Below are positions 20,401 through 27,425 of a stretch of DNA of 64,000 bases, piece after piece. The position numbers were made by a program, and so were the translations under genes. The first letter of the stretch is position 1, and the number at the start of each line of letters is the position of its first letter. The stretch comes from Pseudomonas sp. Irchel 3H7 (GTDB lineage Bacteria; Pseudomonadota; Gammaproteobacteria; Pseudomonadales; Pseudomonadaceae). Location: positions 57,063 to 121,062 of the forward strand of contig NZ_FYEA01000016.1 in NCBI RefSeq assembly GCF_900187605.1, read 5' to 3'. Under the pieces are notes generated by a model, which saw nothing but the letters and a program-made list of their open reading frames with translations, was not told the origin of the DNA and searched no databases.

Positions 20401-21986
20401 TCGCGGTCGATCAAGGTGTGTTGCAAGTCGGCAGCCTTGCGGCGCGCGCTTCGTTGGGTGGGCAAGTCACCGTGGCCAACGGCGCCGGTCTGAGCGGCAA
20501 CGGCAGTGTCGGCTCGGTGGTCAACCATGGCGTTGTCGCCTCGGGTTCTGAAGCGGGCACCTTGAGCGTGGCCGGTAACCTGACCAACGCTAGCGACGGT
20601 GTGCTGGCCTTGACCGTCAGTTCGCCAACCGCGACGCCACTGGCAATCGGCGGCACGGCAAATCTGGGCGGCGCTTTGCAAGTCAACTCGCTGGCACCGT
20701 TCACCGGCAACACCACGTATTCGCTGATTACGGCGGGCGGTGGCGTAAACGGCACCTTCAGCGTTGCGGACCTGCCGCAATATGCGTTCCTCAACAGCGC
20801 ACTGGTGTATGACGCTAATGCGGTGAACCTGGTGGTCAGCCGCAACGGCAATTCCTTCGCCGATGTCGCCGCCACTGGCAACCAGTTCAGAACCGCCACC
20901 GCGCTGTCGAACAACGGCCCGGCCGGTGCGGCGTTGCAGAACGAGATCGTCAACCTCAGTGTCGCCGGTGCGCGTAATGCCTTCGACAGTCTGTCCGGTG
21001 AGATCCACGCCAGCACCGCCAGCGCCATCCTCGAGGATTCGCGCTACGTGCGTGACGCGGTCAACGATCGCATGCGCCAACCGTCATGCAGCGCGGCGGA
21101 TGATCCACGCCGTGCCCTGGCGCCAAGTGACAACCAATTGAGCAGCAACGGTTGCCACGGCGAAATGGTCGGCTGGGCGCGGGCACTCGGTGCCTGGGGC
21201 GAGTCGGATGGCGACAGCAACGCGGCGAAACTCGACCGTAACCTCAGCGGCTTCATGCTCGGTACCGACAAGCAACTCGATGACCAGTGGCGCGTGGGCA
21301 TGGCCGCCGGTTACACCCGCAGCGACCTCGATGCCCATGACCGTCGCTCGGATGCCACCGTCGAAAGCTACCACCTGGCGGCGTATCTCAATTCGCAGTT
21401 TGACGCCTTGGCGGTGCGCCTCGGCGCGGCTTACAGCTGGCACGACATCGAGACCAAACGCAACGTCAGCGTCGGCAGCTACAACGATCGCCTGAAGGCC
21501 AATTACGATGCGCGCAGTGCGCAGGTATTCGGTGAAGTCGGCTACGCCATCGACGCTGGCGGCATTGCCCTCGAACCGTTTGCCGGTCTGGCCTACGTCA
21601 ACTACGACACTGACAAAGCCAAGGAGAAGGGTGGAGTAGGGCGCCTGGAGGCCGATGCCGATCAGGACATCACCTTCTCGACCCTCGGCGTGCGTGCCGG
21701 CAAAGTCATCACCCTGGCCAACGGCGGGCAATTCACCCCGCGCGCGGCCATCGGCTGGCGCCATGCCTTTGGTGATACCAAGCCTGACGCCGACCTGACC
21801 TTCATCGACGGCGGCGCCTCGTTCAGCACCCAAGGCGTGCCGATCGCCAAGGACAGCGCCATCGTTGAAGCGGGGGTCGACTTCCAGATCAGCCCGACCG
21901 GCAAACTCGGCGTCGGCTACTCGGGGCAACTGTCGAACGACAGCAACGACCATGCGATGACCATCAGCTTCAGCCTGGGCTTCTGA
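11460..21986 (+). CDS. Giant autotransporter with beta-strand (PATR) repeats, 3508 residues
   Basis: A type V secreted surface protein. A signal-like N-terminus ends near SAPALA (about 39). The passenger has some 24 copies of the core 'SGxGGLxKxGxxxLxL...NTYxGGTxLNAGxL', spaced 86 residues (258 bp) apart through much of its length, as in autotransporter-associated beta-strand repeats that fold into a beta-helix. Three larger modules start with a tryptophan-rich segment (IRYWDGSQ at 1535, VQFWDGNQ at 2262, VQFWNGGT at 2784), each after a 'TLDGxLNxSxxGGFGxGVY' link. The final 275 residues (from GEMVGWARALGAWGE) form the barrel and end in phenylalanine. Start is a GTG with AAGGAG six bases upstream. 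Four cysteines only, two near each end. Likely roles are adhesion or biofilm; no catalytic motif seen. Confidence 0.93.
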   Translation: MEARFGVALVSRFSPLSLAVHLSVAGLLFGGVSAPALATCSTAGSTVTCTGVPSLPLFLNNFSSATSGLTVNVNSGAQMNATLGGHVMDLTGVNISLNNSGTLDPALLGLVSVLSGGAFIGTGATSTVSVLNNASGIIRGTGMLLGLNLTSIDGLGIAVNNAAAGTTSITNNGTITSTGLSIGGITLADTPVVGVYGGSQVNMTNSSTGVINGRIAFETSAAGNTFTNAGAITGGVSMGAASTNTFTAVTGSSVNVGDGVQISVGLGGLIGINLTFAPTGTVDGGAGGTNSLILQNPIGVGGGTTGVGTASSATYVNFNNLTLNSGTWTLQGPLVSGATTLNGGVAQFNNNATFGSGVITSNGGILQASNAGLNVSNLISLGAGGVTVQGTNATTLSGVISGSGGLTKVGSGQLSLSAANTYLGNTTLNGGTVQLGNNLALSTGTLNVTGATTLSAPGTISLNNAISLGGTLTAGGTGALTLGGLISGSSGLTKTGSGSLTVSGANSGFTGTTTLSAGTLLVTNNNSLGSGALNTAAGTSLDSTTNVTLANNIGMTGALNVLGSNALTLGGVLSGTGGITKSGSASLTLSGNNTNSGNTLLNAGSLFVGSNTALGTGALNAAAGTTLDATTAVTLANAVALAADLTIGGTQALGLSGVISGAGNLIKNGTANLSLSGNNTFSGGTALNAGTLIVGSNTALGTGALTTAAGTTLDASTAVALTNAVSLGGNLTVGGSANLTLGGIVSGSGGLTKNGAANLILNGANTFLGAVALNAGTITAGANAALGSGNITVGGVAALDSNATVTLNNAIILNNSLGIGGSNALTLGGVISGTSQLVKNGAANLTLNGTNTYSGGTTLNAGSLTVGNGAALGTGVLSVEGAGTLNSSSAVTLNNNVILNANLTAGGANALTLGGVISGGNGLIKTGASSLTLNGNNTYTGTTALNAGSLIVGSSTALGTGTLNASNGTTLDTSTAATLANNVNLAGTLTLGGSNALTLGGVVAGIGGLTKNGAADLTLNGANTYFGNTLLNTGKLTVGSNTALGSGTLNAAANTTLDANTAVSLNNAVALAGALNIGGTADMTLTGLVSGAGSLVKDGAANLILNAANNYLGGTTLNAGTLTVGNSSALGSGALTVAGAATLDSNSPLVSLNNNVALNAALTVGGTQNLTLGGVTSGTGQLIKDGAANLTVNGNNTFSGGTTLNAGTLTLGNANGLGSGALVVGGAATLDNSASFGIGNAITLNAGLTVAGNNDLSLNGIIDGAGSLTKNGLSDLTLAGNNTFTGALNIISGSVTTLNTNALGNTSGVNISAGAGLNLGSDASLGALSGSGSVQLTGSNTLTVGTGNVTSIFDGDLSGSGGLVKVGNGTLNLTGINGITGNTAIDGGIVNLSGSLGSAQLNVNTGGTLTGTGSALGAVNINNGGHLALASGNTLSASALTLGAGSNVDVALGTPSTASLMNVGGNLTLDGNLNVSDAGGFGVGVYRLFNYTGALTNLGLDVASVPVGYGLGDLVVQTGVANQINIQVSAPNVNIRYWDGSQTIANGVVDGGSGTWNAVGTNWTDANGLVNQPWAGDFAVFQGTAGTVTVNGTQAFTGMQFLTDGYNVVNGAAGQLTAVNGTGGTTSLRVDPGVTATINANIDGSGILNKLDAGTLVLGGANTYTGGTQLDGGKIIVGSNTALGTGTLTANAGTQLDSNAAVTLANAATLNGNLTIVGSNALTLNGVIGGTGGLIKTGAANLTLGGNNAFLGPVALNAGGLVLASNSALGSGTLNAAGGTTLDASTGVSLNNAVNLAGNLGIGGTADLTLAGTVNGAGSLSKNGAANLSLSGNNNFLGGVTLNAGTLTAGSNSALGLGNLTVAGASALDSNSALSLGNNVVLNANLSNTGSNNLTLAGVVSGAGGLIKDGASNLTLNGVNTYTGGTTLNAGTLTLGTGSALGSGALTVAGTSSLDTSAPLVLANNVNVNANLSLAGNNNLTLGGVIAGAGTLTKNGLADVTLSGNNTFSGTFDVLSGSLTTLNGTALGNNATVNLAGGAALNLGASGSLASLTGSGTALIGTGNTLSLGGNNVSSTFAGILSGDGGLSKLGSGTLTLSGISDLTGDTNVNAGTLQVNGSLASGNVLVNNGGTLGGSGTLTGAVTVADGGHLTGVTGSTLNVSSLVFNGNSNFDVGLGTPVSGGGNALVNVGGNLTLDGTLNVSDIGGFGSGVYRLIDYTGGLTDNGMLFGTLPGSVTPGDLTLQTALANQINLLVTAPGVTVQFWDGNQLMANGSVEGGSGAWGTGTTNWTDVNGTTNQAWTNNFAVFQGAAGTVTVNGSQTITGMQFVTDGYSLVNGAAGSLNLVNGSLGNATVRVDPNATATIGVALNGSGTLGKYDTGTLVLNAANGYTGGTALNGGKIVVGNNTALGSGVLTAAADGTALDSNAAVSLGNDVVVNGGLTVAGSNALTLDGVVSGSGSIIKAGASSLTLNGSNTYSGGTQLAGGTLILGNNSAISSGALNVTGTGTLDSTSALQLANTVNLGAQLILAGNQNTTLIGAVTGTGSLVKNGSGDLVLSGANTYSGGTTLNGGTTRGDTSSLQGAIVNNATLTFEQNADGSYTGNLTGAGTLNKTGTGELLLTGNNSFTGNTSVQAGNLIVNGVLNSANVSVASGASIGGGGQLGGAVQLASGATLAGGGTATPLSVGSLALSSGTNLDFSLGAATSSTTVVNVAGNLTLDGTLNISNAGGFGTGVYQLFSYGGSLTDNGLVYGSLPVSAANLTLQTAIANQINLLVQGTPGEVQFWNGGTTNPDGSIGGGSGVWGPGTNWTDPSGTQALASNGQFAVFGGQAGTVTVQGNQNFTGLQFLANGYSLMPGAGGSLTPVNGTDGSLAPVRVNAGASAEISAPLVGTGGIEKLDSGTLVLSGANTYSGGTTVSGGTLVGNTTSLQGNILNNASLLFLQNFNGQFNGSLRGLGAMLKRGTGTLLLTGDNPFSGTVAVDQGVLQVGSLAARASLGGQVTVANGAGLSGNGSVGSVVNHGVVASGSEAGTLSVAGNLTNASDGVLALTVSSPTATPLAIGGTANLGGALQVNSLAPFTGNTTYSLITAGGGVNGTFSVADLPQYAFLNSALVYDANAVNLVVSRNGNSFADVAATGNQFRTATALSNNGPAGAALQNEIVNLSVAGARNAFDSLSGEIHASTASAILEDSRYVRDAVNDRMRQPSCSAADDPRRALAPSDNQLSSNGCHGEMVGWARALGAWGESDGDSNAAKLDRNLSGFMLGTDKQLDDQWRVGMAAGYTRSDLDAHDRRSDATVESYHLAAYLNSQFDALAVRLGAAYSWHDIETKRNVSVGSYNDRLKANYDARSAQVFGEVGYAIDAGGIALEPFAGLAYVNYDTDKAKEKGGVGRLEADADQDITFSTLGVRAGKVITLANGGQFTPRAAIGWRHAFGDTKPDADLTFIDGGASFSTQGVPIAKDSAIVEAGVDFQISPTGKLGVGYSGQLSNDSNDHAMTISFSLGF

Positions 21987-22008
21987 TTTAGGGTCGAAGC
22001 ACTTTTAG

Positions 22009-22032
22009 CCGCCCGTAAGGGCGGTTTTTTTT
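22009..22032 (+). terminator. Rho-independent terminator of the autotransporter gene
   Basis: CCGCCC-GTAA-GGGCGG followed by eight Ts, 23 bases after the stop codon. Confidence 0.93.
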
Positions 22033-22049
22033 GCCTTGCCTCAAGCTGC

Positions 22050-22157
22050 TCGTTCCCACGCTCTGCGTGGGAATGCCTCTAGGGACGCTCCGCGTTCCGG
22101 CTCCGGAAGGGACGCGGAGCGTCCCGGTCTGCATTCCCACGCGGAGCGTGGGAACGA
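22050..22157. repeat. Palindromic repeat of the TCGTTCCCACGCTCTGCGTG type
   Basis: The block starts TCGTTCCCACGCTCTGCGTG and ends with the reverse complement CGCGGAGCGTGGGAACGA. Inside, GGGACGCTCCGCGTTCC faces GGGACGCGGAGCGTCCC. The nested palindromes would make a long cruciform or RNA stem between the autotransporter and selD. Confidence 0.8.
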
Positions 22158-22219
22158 TCAAAAAACTGCAGCGTCGCGCTCTGCTAGAATCGCCCCCATC
22201 AACAACCTGAGACTCCCCC

Positions 22220-23254
22220 ATGAGCGAGCCGATTCGTCTGACCCAATACAGCCACGGCGCCGGCTGCGGCTGCAAGATTTCCCCGCAGGTGCTGGAAGTG
22301 ATTCTGGCCGGCAGCGGTGCGCAGAACCTTGACCCGAAACTGTGGGTCGGCAACGCCTCGCGCGATGATGCGGCGGTCTATGAGATCGATGCCGAGCGCG
22401 GAGTGGTCTCGACTACGGACTTTTTCATGCCGATCGTCGATGACCCGTTCGACTTCGGCCGCATTGCCGCGACCAATGCGATCAGTGACATCTATGCGAT
22501 GGGCGGCGATCCGTTGATGGCCATCGCCATTCTCGGCTGGCCGGTCAATGTGCTGGCGCCGGAAGTGGCGCGTGAAGTGATTCGCGGCGGCCGCGCGGTG
22601 TGCGACGCGGCGGGCATTCCACTGGCGGGCGGGCATTCGATTGATGCGCCGGAACCGATCTTCGGTCTCGCCGTCACCGGTCTGGTGGAAAAGCGTCACA
22701 TGAAGCGCAACGACACCGCCACCGCCGGCTGCCTGCTGTACCTGACCAAACCGCTGGGCATCGGCATCCTCACCACCGCCGAGAAAAAAGGCAAATTGCG
22801 CGCCGCCGACGTTGGCGTGGCCCGTGACTGGATGTGCACCCTGAACAAACCCGGCAGCCGTTTCGGCAAACTCGCCGGCGTTACCGCCATGACCGATGTC
22901 ACCGGTTTTGGTCTGCTCGGGCATCTGGTGGAAATGGCCGATGGCAGCCAGCTCACCGCGCGCATCGCTTATGACCGTGTGCCGCGTCTGGACAGCGTCG
23001 AGTACTACCTCGATCAGGGCTGCGTTCCCGGCGGTACGCTGCGCAACTTCGACAGCTACGCGAGCAAGGTTGGCCGCGTGCAGGAACTGCACAAACGCGT
23101 GCTCTGCGACCCGCAAACCAGCGGTGGTCTGTTGATCGCGGTGACGCCTGAAGGCAATGAAGAGTTTCTCGCCGTAGCCGCCGAACTGGGCCTGAACCTG
23201 GCGCCAATCGGCGAACTGGTTGAGCGACAGACGAACGCAGTCGAGGTGATTTGA
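22220..23254 (+). CDS. selD: Selenide, water dikinase
   Basis: A 344-residue cytoplasmic enzyme making selenophosphate from selenide and ATP, the selenium donor for selenouridine and selenocysteine. The N-terminal YSHGAGCGCKIS holds the catalytic pair Cys16 and Lys19; here the key residue is cysteine, not selenocysteine. The AIR-synthase-like core shows TTDFFMPIVDDPFDFGRIAA, GHSIDAPEPIFGLAVTG and TDVTGFGLLGH. Length is as usual. The stop overlaps the start of selU by one base, so the two products of the 2-selenouridine pathway are co-translated. Confidence 0.97.
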   Translation: MSEPIRLTQYSHGAGCGCKISPQVLEVILAGSGAQNLDPKLWVGNASRDDAAVYEIDAERGVVSTTDFFMPIVDDPFDFGRIAATNAISDIYAMGGDPLMAIAILGWPVNVLAPEVAREVIRGGRAVCDAAGIPLAGGHSIDAPEPIFGLAVTGLVEKRHMKRNDTATAGCLLYLTKPLGIGILTTAEKKGKLRAADVGVARDWMCTLNKPGSRFGKLAGVTAMTDVTGFGLLGHLVEMADGSQLTARIAYDRVPRLDSVEYYLDQGCVPGGTLRNFDSYASKVGRVQELHKRVLCDPQTSGGLLIAVTPEGNEEFLAVAAELGLNLAPIGELVERQTNAVEVI

Positions 23255-24357
23255 TGCTCCGCGACTGCACTGATTACCGTGATATTTTCCTCAATGACCG
23301 GCCAATGATGGACGCCCGTGCGCCGGTCGAATTCTCCCACGGTGCTTTTCCCGGGGTGGTCAACCTGCCGCTGATGAACGATCGTGAGCGCGAACAGGTG
23401 GGCACCTGTTACAAACAACACGGACAGCAAGCCGCGATTGCCTTGGGCGAGCGGCTGGTGTCCGCCGAGGTCAGAGAGCGGCGCATTCAAGGCTGGGTCG
23501 AGTTTGCCCGTAACCACCCCGATGGCTATCTGTATTGTTTCCGCGGCGGCCTGCGTTCACAGATCGTCCAGCAATGGATCAAGGACGAGGGCGGCATCGA
23601 TTATCCGCGTGTCGGCGGCGGCTACAAGGCCATGCGCACATTCCTCCTGGAGACAGTCGATCAGGCTGTGGCCGAATGCGATCTGGTCCTGCTCGGCGGC
23701 ATGACCGGTACTGGCAAGACTGAAGTGCTGGTGCAGTTGAGCAATGGTCTGGATCTGGAAGGTCACGCCAATCATCGCGGCTCGAGTTTTGGCAAGCGTG
23801 CCACCGGGCAGCCGACCAATATCGATTTCGAAAACCGCCTGGCTGTCGATGTGCTGAAAAAACGCGCAGGCGGGATCAACCAGTTTGTTCTGGAAGACGA
23901 GAGTCGGGTGGTCGGCAGCTGTGCCTTGCCATTACCGCTCTACCGGGGCATGCAGGCGGCACCACTGGTCTGGCTGGAAGATAGCCTCGAGAGTCGGGTC
24001 GAGCGAATTCTGCAGGATTATGTCATCGACCTGTACGCCGAGTTCGTCGCGGTTCACGGCGAGCAGGGTTTTGCTTTGTATGCCGAGCGATTGATTTCCA
24101 GCCTGAACAATATTCAACGTCGGTTGGGTGGCGAGCGCTATCAACGCATGTATTTGCAGATGGAAGCGGCGCTGTCCGAACAGGCGCGCAGCGGGTCGGT
24201 CGAGCTGTTCCGTGAGTGGATCGGCGTACTGCTACGCGATTATTACGACCCGATGTATGTGTTTCAGCGCGAGAAGAAGGGCGGGCGGATCGAGTTTGCC
24301 GGGGAGCGTGGAGCGGTGCTTGAGTATTTGCGTGAGCGGGGGAATCAGAAGGTTTGA
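23254..24357 (+). CDS. selU: tRNA 2-selenouridine synthase
   Basis: A 367-residue enzyme (also called MnmH/YbbB) that replaces sulfur by selenium at the wobble uridine of tRNAs for Lys, Glu and Gln. It has an N-terminal rhodanese domain with the active cysteine at 95 (YLYCFRGGLRSQ) and a P-loop domain with GGMTGTGKT at 148-156. It uses SelD's selenophosphate and is translationally coupled to selD (TGATG). A TTG codon directly before the ATG is in frame; the ATG at 23254 is chosen. No selenoprotein genes selA/selB are in the window, so tRNA selenation may be the only selenium use supported here. Confidence 0.96.
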   Translation: MLRDCTDYRDIFLNDRPMMDARAPVEFSHGAFPGVVNLPLMNDREREQVGTCYKQHGQQAAIALGERLVSAEVRERRIQGWVEFARNHPDGYLYCFRGGLRSQIVQQWIKDEGGIDYPRVGGGYKAMRTFLLETVDQAVAECDLVLLGGMTGTGKTEVLVQLSNGLDLEGHANHRGSSFGKRATGQPTNIDFENRLAVDVLKKRAGGINQFVLEDESRVVGSCALPLPLYRGMQAAPLVWLEDSLESRVERILQDYVIDLYAEFVAVHGEQGFALYAERLISSLNNIQRRLGGERYQRMYLQMEAALSEQARSGSVELFREWIGVLLRDYYDPMYVFQREKKGGRIEFAGERGAVLEYLRERGNQKV

Positions 24358-24370
24358 TAGTGCTTTTGCT

Positions 24371-24473
24371 GGCCTCATCGCTGGCAAGCCAGCTCCCACA
24401 GGTATTGCGGATGTATATGGAATTTGTGTACACCCTGGAACCCTGTGGGAGCTGGCTTGCCAGCGATGGGGCC
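24371..24473. repeat. REP pair in the opposite arrangement
   Basis: GGCAAGCCAGCTCCCACAGG at the left and CTGTGGGAGCTGGCTTGCCA at the right. The CTGTGGGAG ends face inwards, whereas in the other pairs of this window they face outwards. Confidence 0.85.
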
Positions 24474-24492
24474 GGTTCAGACAGAAGATGAC

Positions 24493-25167
24493 TCAGGTCG
24501 GACAGGTTTCCTTGCCATGATCCAGTCCCTGCTTGTAGCTGTGGCTTTGCAAACTGGCCTTGCCGTTGTGCCAGGTCAGCGTCAGTACATACAGCGAGTC
24601 AAAGTCGTTGCCCGCCCAGTCCTCGGTGATGTTCTGTTTCTCGCCGACCGCTTTGCCCGCCACCTTGTTGATCAGCTCCGGCAGATAGCCGTGGGACCAG
24701 GCGGTGTAGATCGTCGAGTTGTGATACTTGTCTTCCAGCAGTTCGCGGGCCAGATCGCTGGTGTCGTTGGCCGAGAACTCGATGTTCACCGGCAGGCCGA
24801 GCTTGATCGCGGCGGGGCTGATGGTCATCAATGGACGGATGTAGCTGTAGGAGTTGTCCAGCTCACCTTCCTCGACATTGCGCGTCGGGTTGGCGGCGAA
24901 CACGTAATCGGCCTTGCCGAATTTTTCCGGCAGCAGCGTCGACAGGTCGATGGCGCGGTTCAGGCCCTGACAGTTGAGCTGGCCGAGCCCGCCCTCGGGT
25001 TTTTCTGCGTGGCGCAGGAACACCAGTGTCTGGGTGCCGTCCACCGGTTGCGCGCGGCTTTCGCTGGACTCAAGCGACAGGAACAGTGCACTGACGGCCA
25101 GCAGGGAAGGCAGGGCCACATACGCGCGGTGTTTGAAACGTTTGGCGAATCGCATAAGGATCGTCAT
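24493..25167 (-). CDS. Exported histidine phosphatase family protein
   Basis: A 224-residue protein with an N-terminal hydrophobic segment (YVALPSLLAVSALFLSL) that is a signal peptide or anchor, so it acts in or at the periplasm. The phosphoglycerate-mutase-like core starts TLVFLRHAEKPEGG, where the RH pair is the catalytic histidine motif, and the second histidine is in TAWSHGYLPEL. Four cysteines are few and not conserved looking. ATGs at 25167 and 25155 are both possible; no strong ribosome site for either. The physiological phosphoester is unknown. It stands alone, convergent with selU across a REP pair. Confidence 0.85.
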   Translation of the reverse strand: MTILMRFAKRFKHRAYVALPSLLAVSALFLSLESSESRAQPVDGTQTLVFLRHAEKPEGGLGQLNCQGLNRAIDLSTLLPEKFGKADYVFAANPTRNVEEGELDNSYSYIRPLMTISPAAIKLGLPVNIEFSANDTSDLARELLEDKYHNSTIYTAWSHGYLPELINKVAGKAVGEKQNITEDWAGNDFDSLYVLTLTWHNGKASLQSHSYKQGLDHGKETCPT

Positions 25168-25390
25168 GAAATAAAGGGTTCTTCAGCAAATTCGGTTAAG
25201 GCTGACAAACCTTTACACCGCGGGCTCCCAGCACCGGGTGTTTTCCCTGTCGTGAACGGCTTCCTCTGCAACAAACGCATAGCTCAGAGTCCCCTGAGGG
25301 CCGTTTGGTTCGATCGTCAGAGTGCGCAGCACTCTAACGGCAACCTTCAACGGTCTGGCCGCAGGTTAGCGACAGGATGTTACGGGTTCA

Positions 25391-25472
25391 TGTAGGCGCT
25401 CCGAAGGCTGCGATCGTTTTGCAGACTGCAAAGCCTCAAGATCGAAAGATCGCAGCCTGCGCAGCGGCTACA
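25391..25472. repeat. Palindromic repeat of the GCTGCGATC type
   Basis: TGTAGGCGCTCCGAAGGCTG then CGATCGTTTT is answered by GAAAGATCGCAGCCTGCGC then AGCGGCTACA. The same motif appears once at 56848 and once at 5707. The rest of the 340-bp gap before the GST gene, from 25168, holds nothing I can name. Confidence 0.8.
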
Positions 25473-25509
25473 TTATGATCAGGCTTTAATTTGTGACTGG
25501 ATGCTTCTC

Positions 25510-26208
25510 ATGACCGATCTGTCCGCGTTCCCGATCACCCAGAAATGGCCGGCGCAGTACCCTGACTGGATTCAGCTCTATTCCTTGCCGACGCCCAACG
25601 GCGTCAAAGTCTCGATCATGCTTGAGGAAATCGGCCTGCCGTACGAACCGCACAAGGTCGCTTTCGACAGCAATGATCAACTGTCCGCCGAGTTCCTGTC
25701 GCTGAATCCGAACAACAAGATTCCGGCGATCCTCGATCCGCACGGCCCTGATGATCAGCCGCTGCCGCTGTTCGAATCCGGTGCGATCCTGATTTATCTG
25801 GCCGACAAAAGCGGTCAGTTGCTGGCGCAGGAAGGCGCGCTGCGTTACGAGACCATCCAGTGGTTGATGTTCCAGATGGGTGGTATCGGTCCGATGTTCG
25901 GCCAGTTGGGTTTCTTCAACAAATTCGCCGGCAAGGATTACGAAGACAAGCGTCCGCGTGATCGTTATGTCGACGAAAGCAAACGCCTGCTCAAGGTGCT
26001 CGACGGCCGGCTCGAGGGCCGTGACTGGATCATGGGCGAGCGCTATACCATTGCCGATATCGCCACATTTCCGTGGGTGCGTAATTTGATCGGATTTTAT
26101 GAGGCCGGTGATCTGGTTGGCATCAGCAACTTCCCGAATGTCACCCGTGTGCTTGAGCGTTTCCTCGCGCGTCCGGCAGTCATTCGCGGCCTGACCATTC
26201 CCTCGTAA
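25510..26208 (+). CDS. Glutathione S-transferase, YfcG/YghU-like
   Basis: A 232-residue cytoplasmic enzyme. The thioredoxin-like N-terminal half has LYSLPTPNGVKVSIMLEEIG, where threonine-proline-asparagine is the active-site pattern of the Nu-class (YfcG, YghU) enzymes with disulfide-bond reductase activity, then NPNNKIPAILDP and LFESGAILIYLADK for glutathione binding. The C-terminal helical domain carries YTIADIATFPWV, the folding motif. I chose ATG 25510, where family homology begins; ATG 25501 is in frame. Single gene between repeats. Confidence 0.9.
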   Translation: MTDLSAFPITQKWPAQYPDWIQLYSLPTPNGVKVSIMLEEIGLPYEPHKVAFDSNDQLSAEFLSLNPNNKIPAILDPHGPDDQPLPLFESGAILIYLADKSGQLLAQEGALRYETIQWLMFQMGGIGPMFGQLGFFNKFAGKDYEDKRPRDRYVDESKRLLKVLDGRLEGRDWIMGERYTIADIATFPWVRNLIGFYEAGDLVGISNFPNVTRVLERFLARPAVIRGLTIPS

Positions 26209-26228
26209 TTTTCGGACTACACACATAA

Positions 26229-26262
26229 CCCTGTGGGAGCTGGCAAGCCAGCTCCCACAGGG
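26229..26262. repeat. Single perfect REP-derived hairpin
   Basis: A 15-bp perfect stem, CCCTGTGGGAGCTGG and its complement, with a CAAG loop. It looks like the two outer ends of a CTGTGGGAGC pair with the middle lost. It could stop the GST transcript by structure, though no T-run follows. Confidence 0.85.
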
Positions 26263-26401
26263 ATTTACAGTGTTCTGAAAGATTGTTACACCCCCAGTAA
26301 TGCACTCTTGATTGATCCAGGTTTGTACCCCAACCCCCGCAAGGCATAAGCTTCGCCCCCTACGACTTTCGTCTCATCTGCCGTTTTCAGGAAAGGCCCT
26401 C

Positions 26402-27376
26402 ATGTCCAGTCAGTTCCCCGAAGCACGTCCCCGCCGTCTGCGCCGCAATGCGAGCCTGCGCAGCCTGTTCCAGGAAACCGAATTCAGCCTGAACGATCTG
26501 GTCCTGCCGATTTTCGTTGAAGAAGAAATCGACGATTTCGTGCCGATCAAAAGCATGCCCGGGGTGATGCGCATTCCCGAGCGCAAACTGGCCAGTGAAA
26601 TCGAGCGCTATGCCCGCGCCGGCATCAAGTCGGTGATGACCTTCGGCGTGTCCCACCATCTGGATAGCAACGGCAGCGACACCTGGCGCGAAGAAGGTCT
26701 GGTCTCGCGCATGTCGCGCATTGCCAAAGATGCCGTGCCGGAAATGATCGTGATGTCCGACACCTGCTTCTGCGAATACACCGATCACGGCCACTGCGGC
26801 GTGATGCACAACCATGAAGTCGACAACGACCAGACCCTGATCAACCTCGGCAAACAAGCCGTGGCAGCGGCCCGCGCCGGTGCGGACGTGATCGCGCCGT
26901 CGGCAGCGATGGACGGTCAGGTGCGGGCGATTCGCCAGGCCCTGGATGCGGCCGGATTTACTCAAATTCCGATCATGGCCTATTCGACCAAATTTGCCTC
27001 GGCGCTTTATGGTCCGTTCCGCGAGGCCGGCGGCAGTGCGCTGAAGGGCGACCGCAAAAGCTACCAGATGAACCCGATGAACCGCCGAGAAGCCCTGCGC
27101 GAATCGCTGCTCGACGAGCAGGAAGGCGCCGATGCGCTGATGGTCAAACCGGCCGGCGCTTACCTCGACATCATCCGCGACATTCGTGAGGCCTCGAACC
27201 TGCCGCTGGCGGCGTATCAGGTCAGTGGCGAATACGCGATGATCAAGTTCGGCGCGCAGGCCGGGGCGATCGATGAGGATCGCGTGGTGCGTGAAAGCCT
27301 GGGCGCGATCAAGCGTGCAGGCGCTGATTTGATCTTCACTTACTTTGCGATGGATCTGGCATTGGCCGGGATTTGA
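26402..27376 (+). CDS. hemB: Delta-aminolevulinic acid dehydratase, zinc-type
   Basis: A 324-residue cytoplasmic enzyme joining two 5-aminolevulinate molecules into porphobilinogen for haem synthesis. The Schiff-base lysines are Lys197 (MAYSTKFAS) and Lys249 (LMVKPAG). The metal site reads DTCFCEYTDHGHCG with Cys122, Cys124 and Cys132, the catalytic-zinc type seen in E. coli. The well-known P. aeruginosa enzyme lacks these cysteines (magnesium type), so this is probably a second, paralogous hemB. The gene ends at a hairpin shared with the minus-strand peptide operon. Confidence 0.95.
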   Translation: MSSQFPEARPRRLRRNASLRSLFQETEFSLNDLVLPIFVEEEIDDFVPIKSMPGVMRIPERKLASEIERYARAGIKSVMTFGVSHHLDSNGSDTWREEGLVSRMSRIAKDAVPEMIVMSDTCFCEYTDHGHCGVMHNHEVDNDQTLINLGKQAVAAARAGADVIAPSAAMDGQVRAIRQALDAAGFTQIPIMAYSTKFASALYGPFREAGGSALKGDRKSYQMNPMNRREALRESLLDEQEGADALMVKPAGAYLDIIRDIREASNLPLAAYQVSGEYAMIKFGAQAGAIDEDRVVRESLGAIKRAGADLIFTYFAMDLALAGI

Positions 27377-27378
27377 GT

Positions 27379-27414
27379 AAAAATGCCCGATCGGCGCATG
27401 ACAATGATCGGGCA
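27379..27414. terminator. Shared terminator hairpin of hemB and the peptide operon
   Basis: TGCCCGATC (27384-27392) pairs with GATCGGGCA (27406-27414). On the minus strand it is followed by five Ts, fitting the end of the thiF-GNAT operon 12 bases after its last stop; it lies eight bases after the hemB stop. Confidence 0.8.
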
Positions 27415-27425
27415 ACATTTACCCT

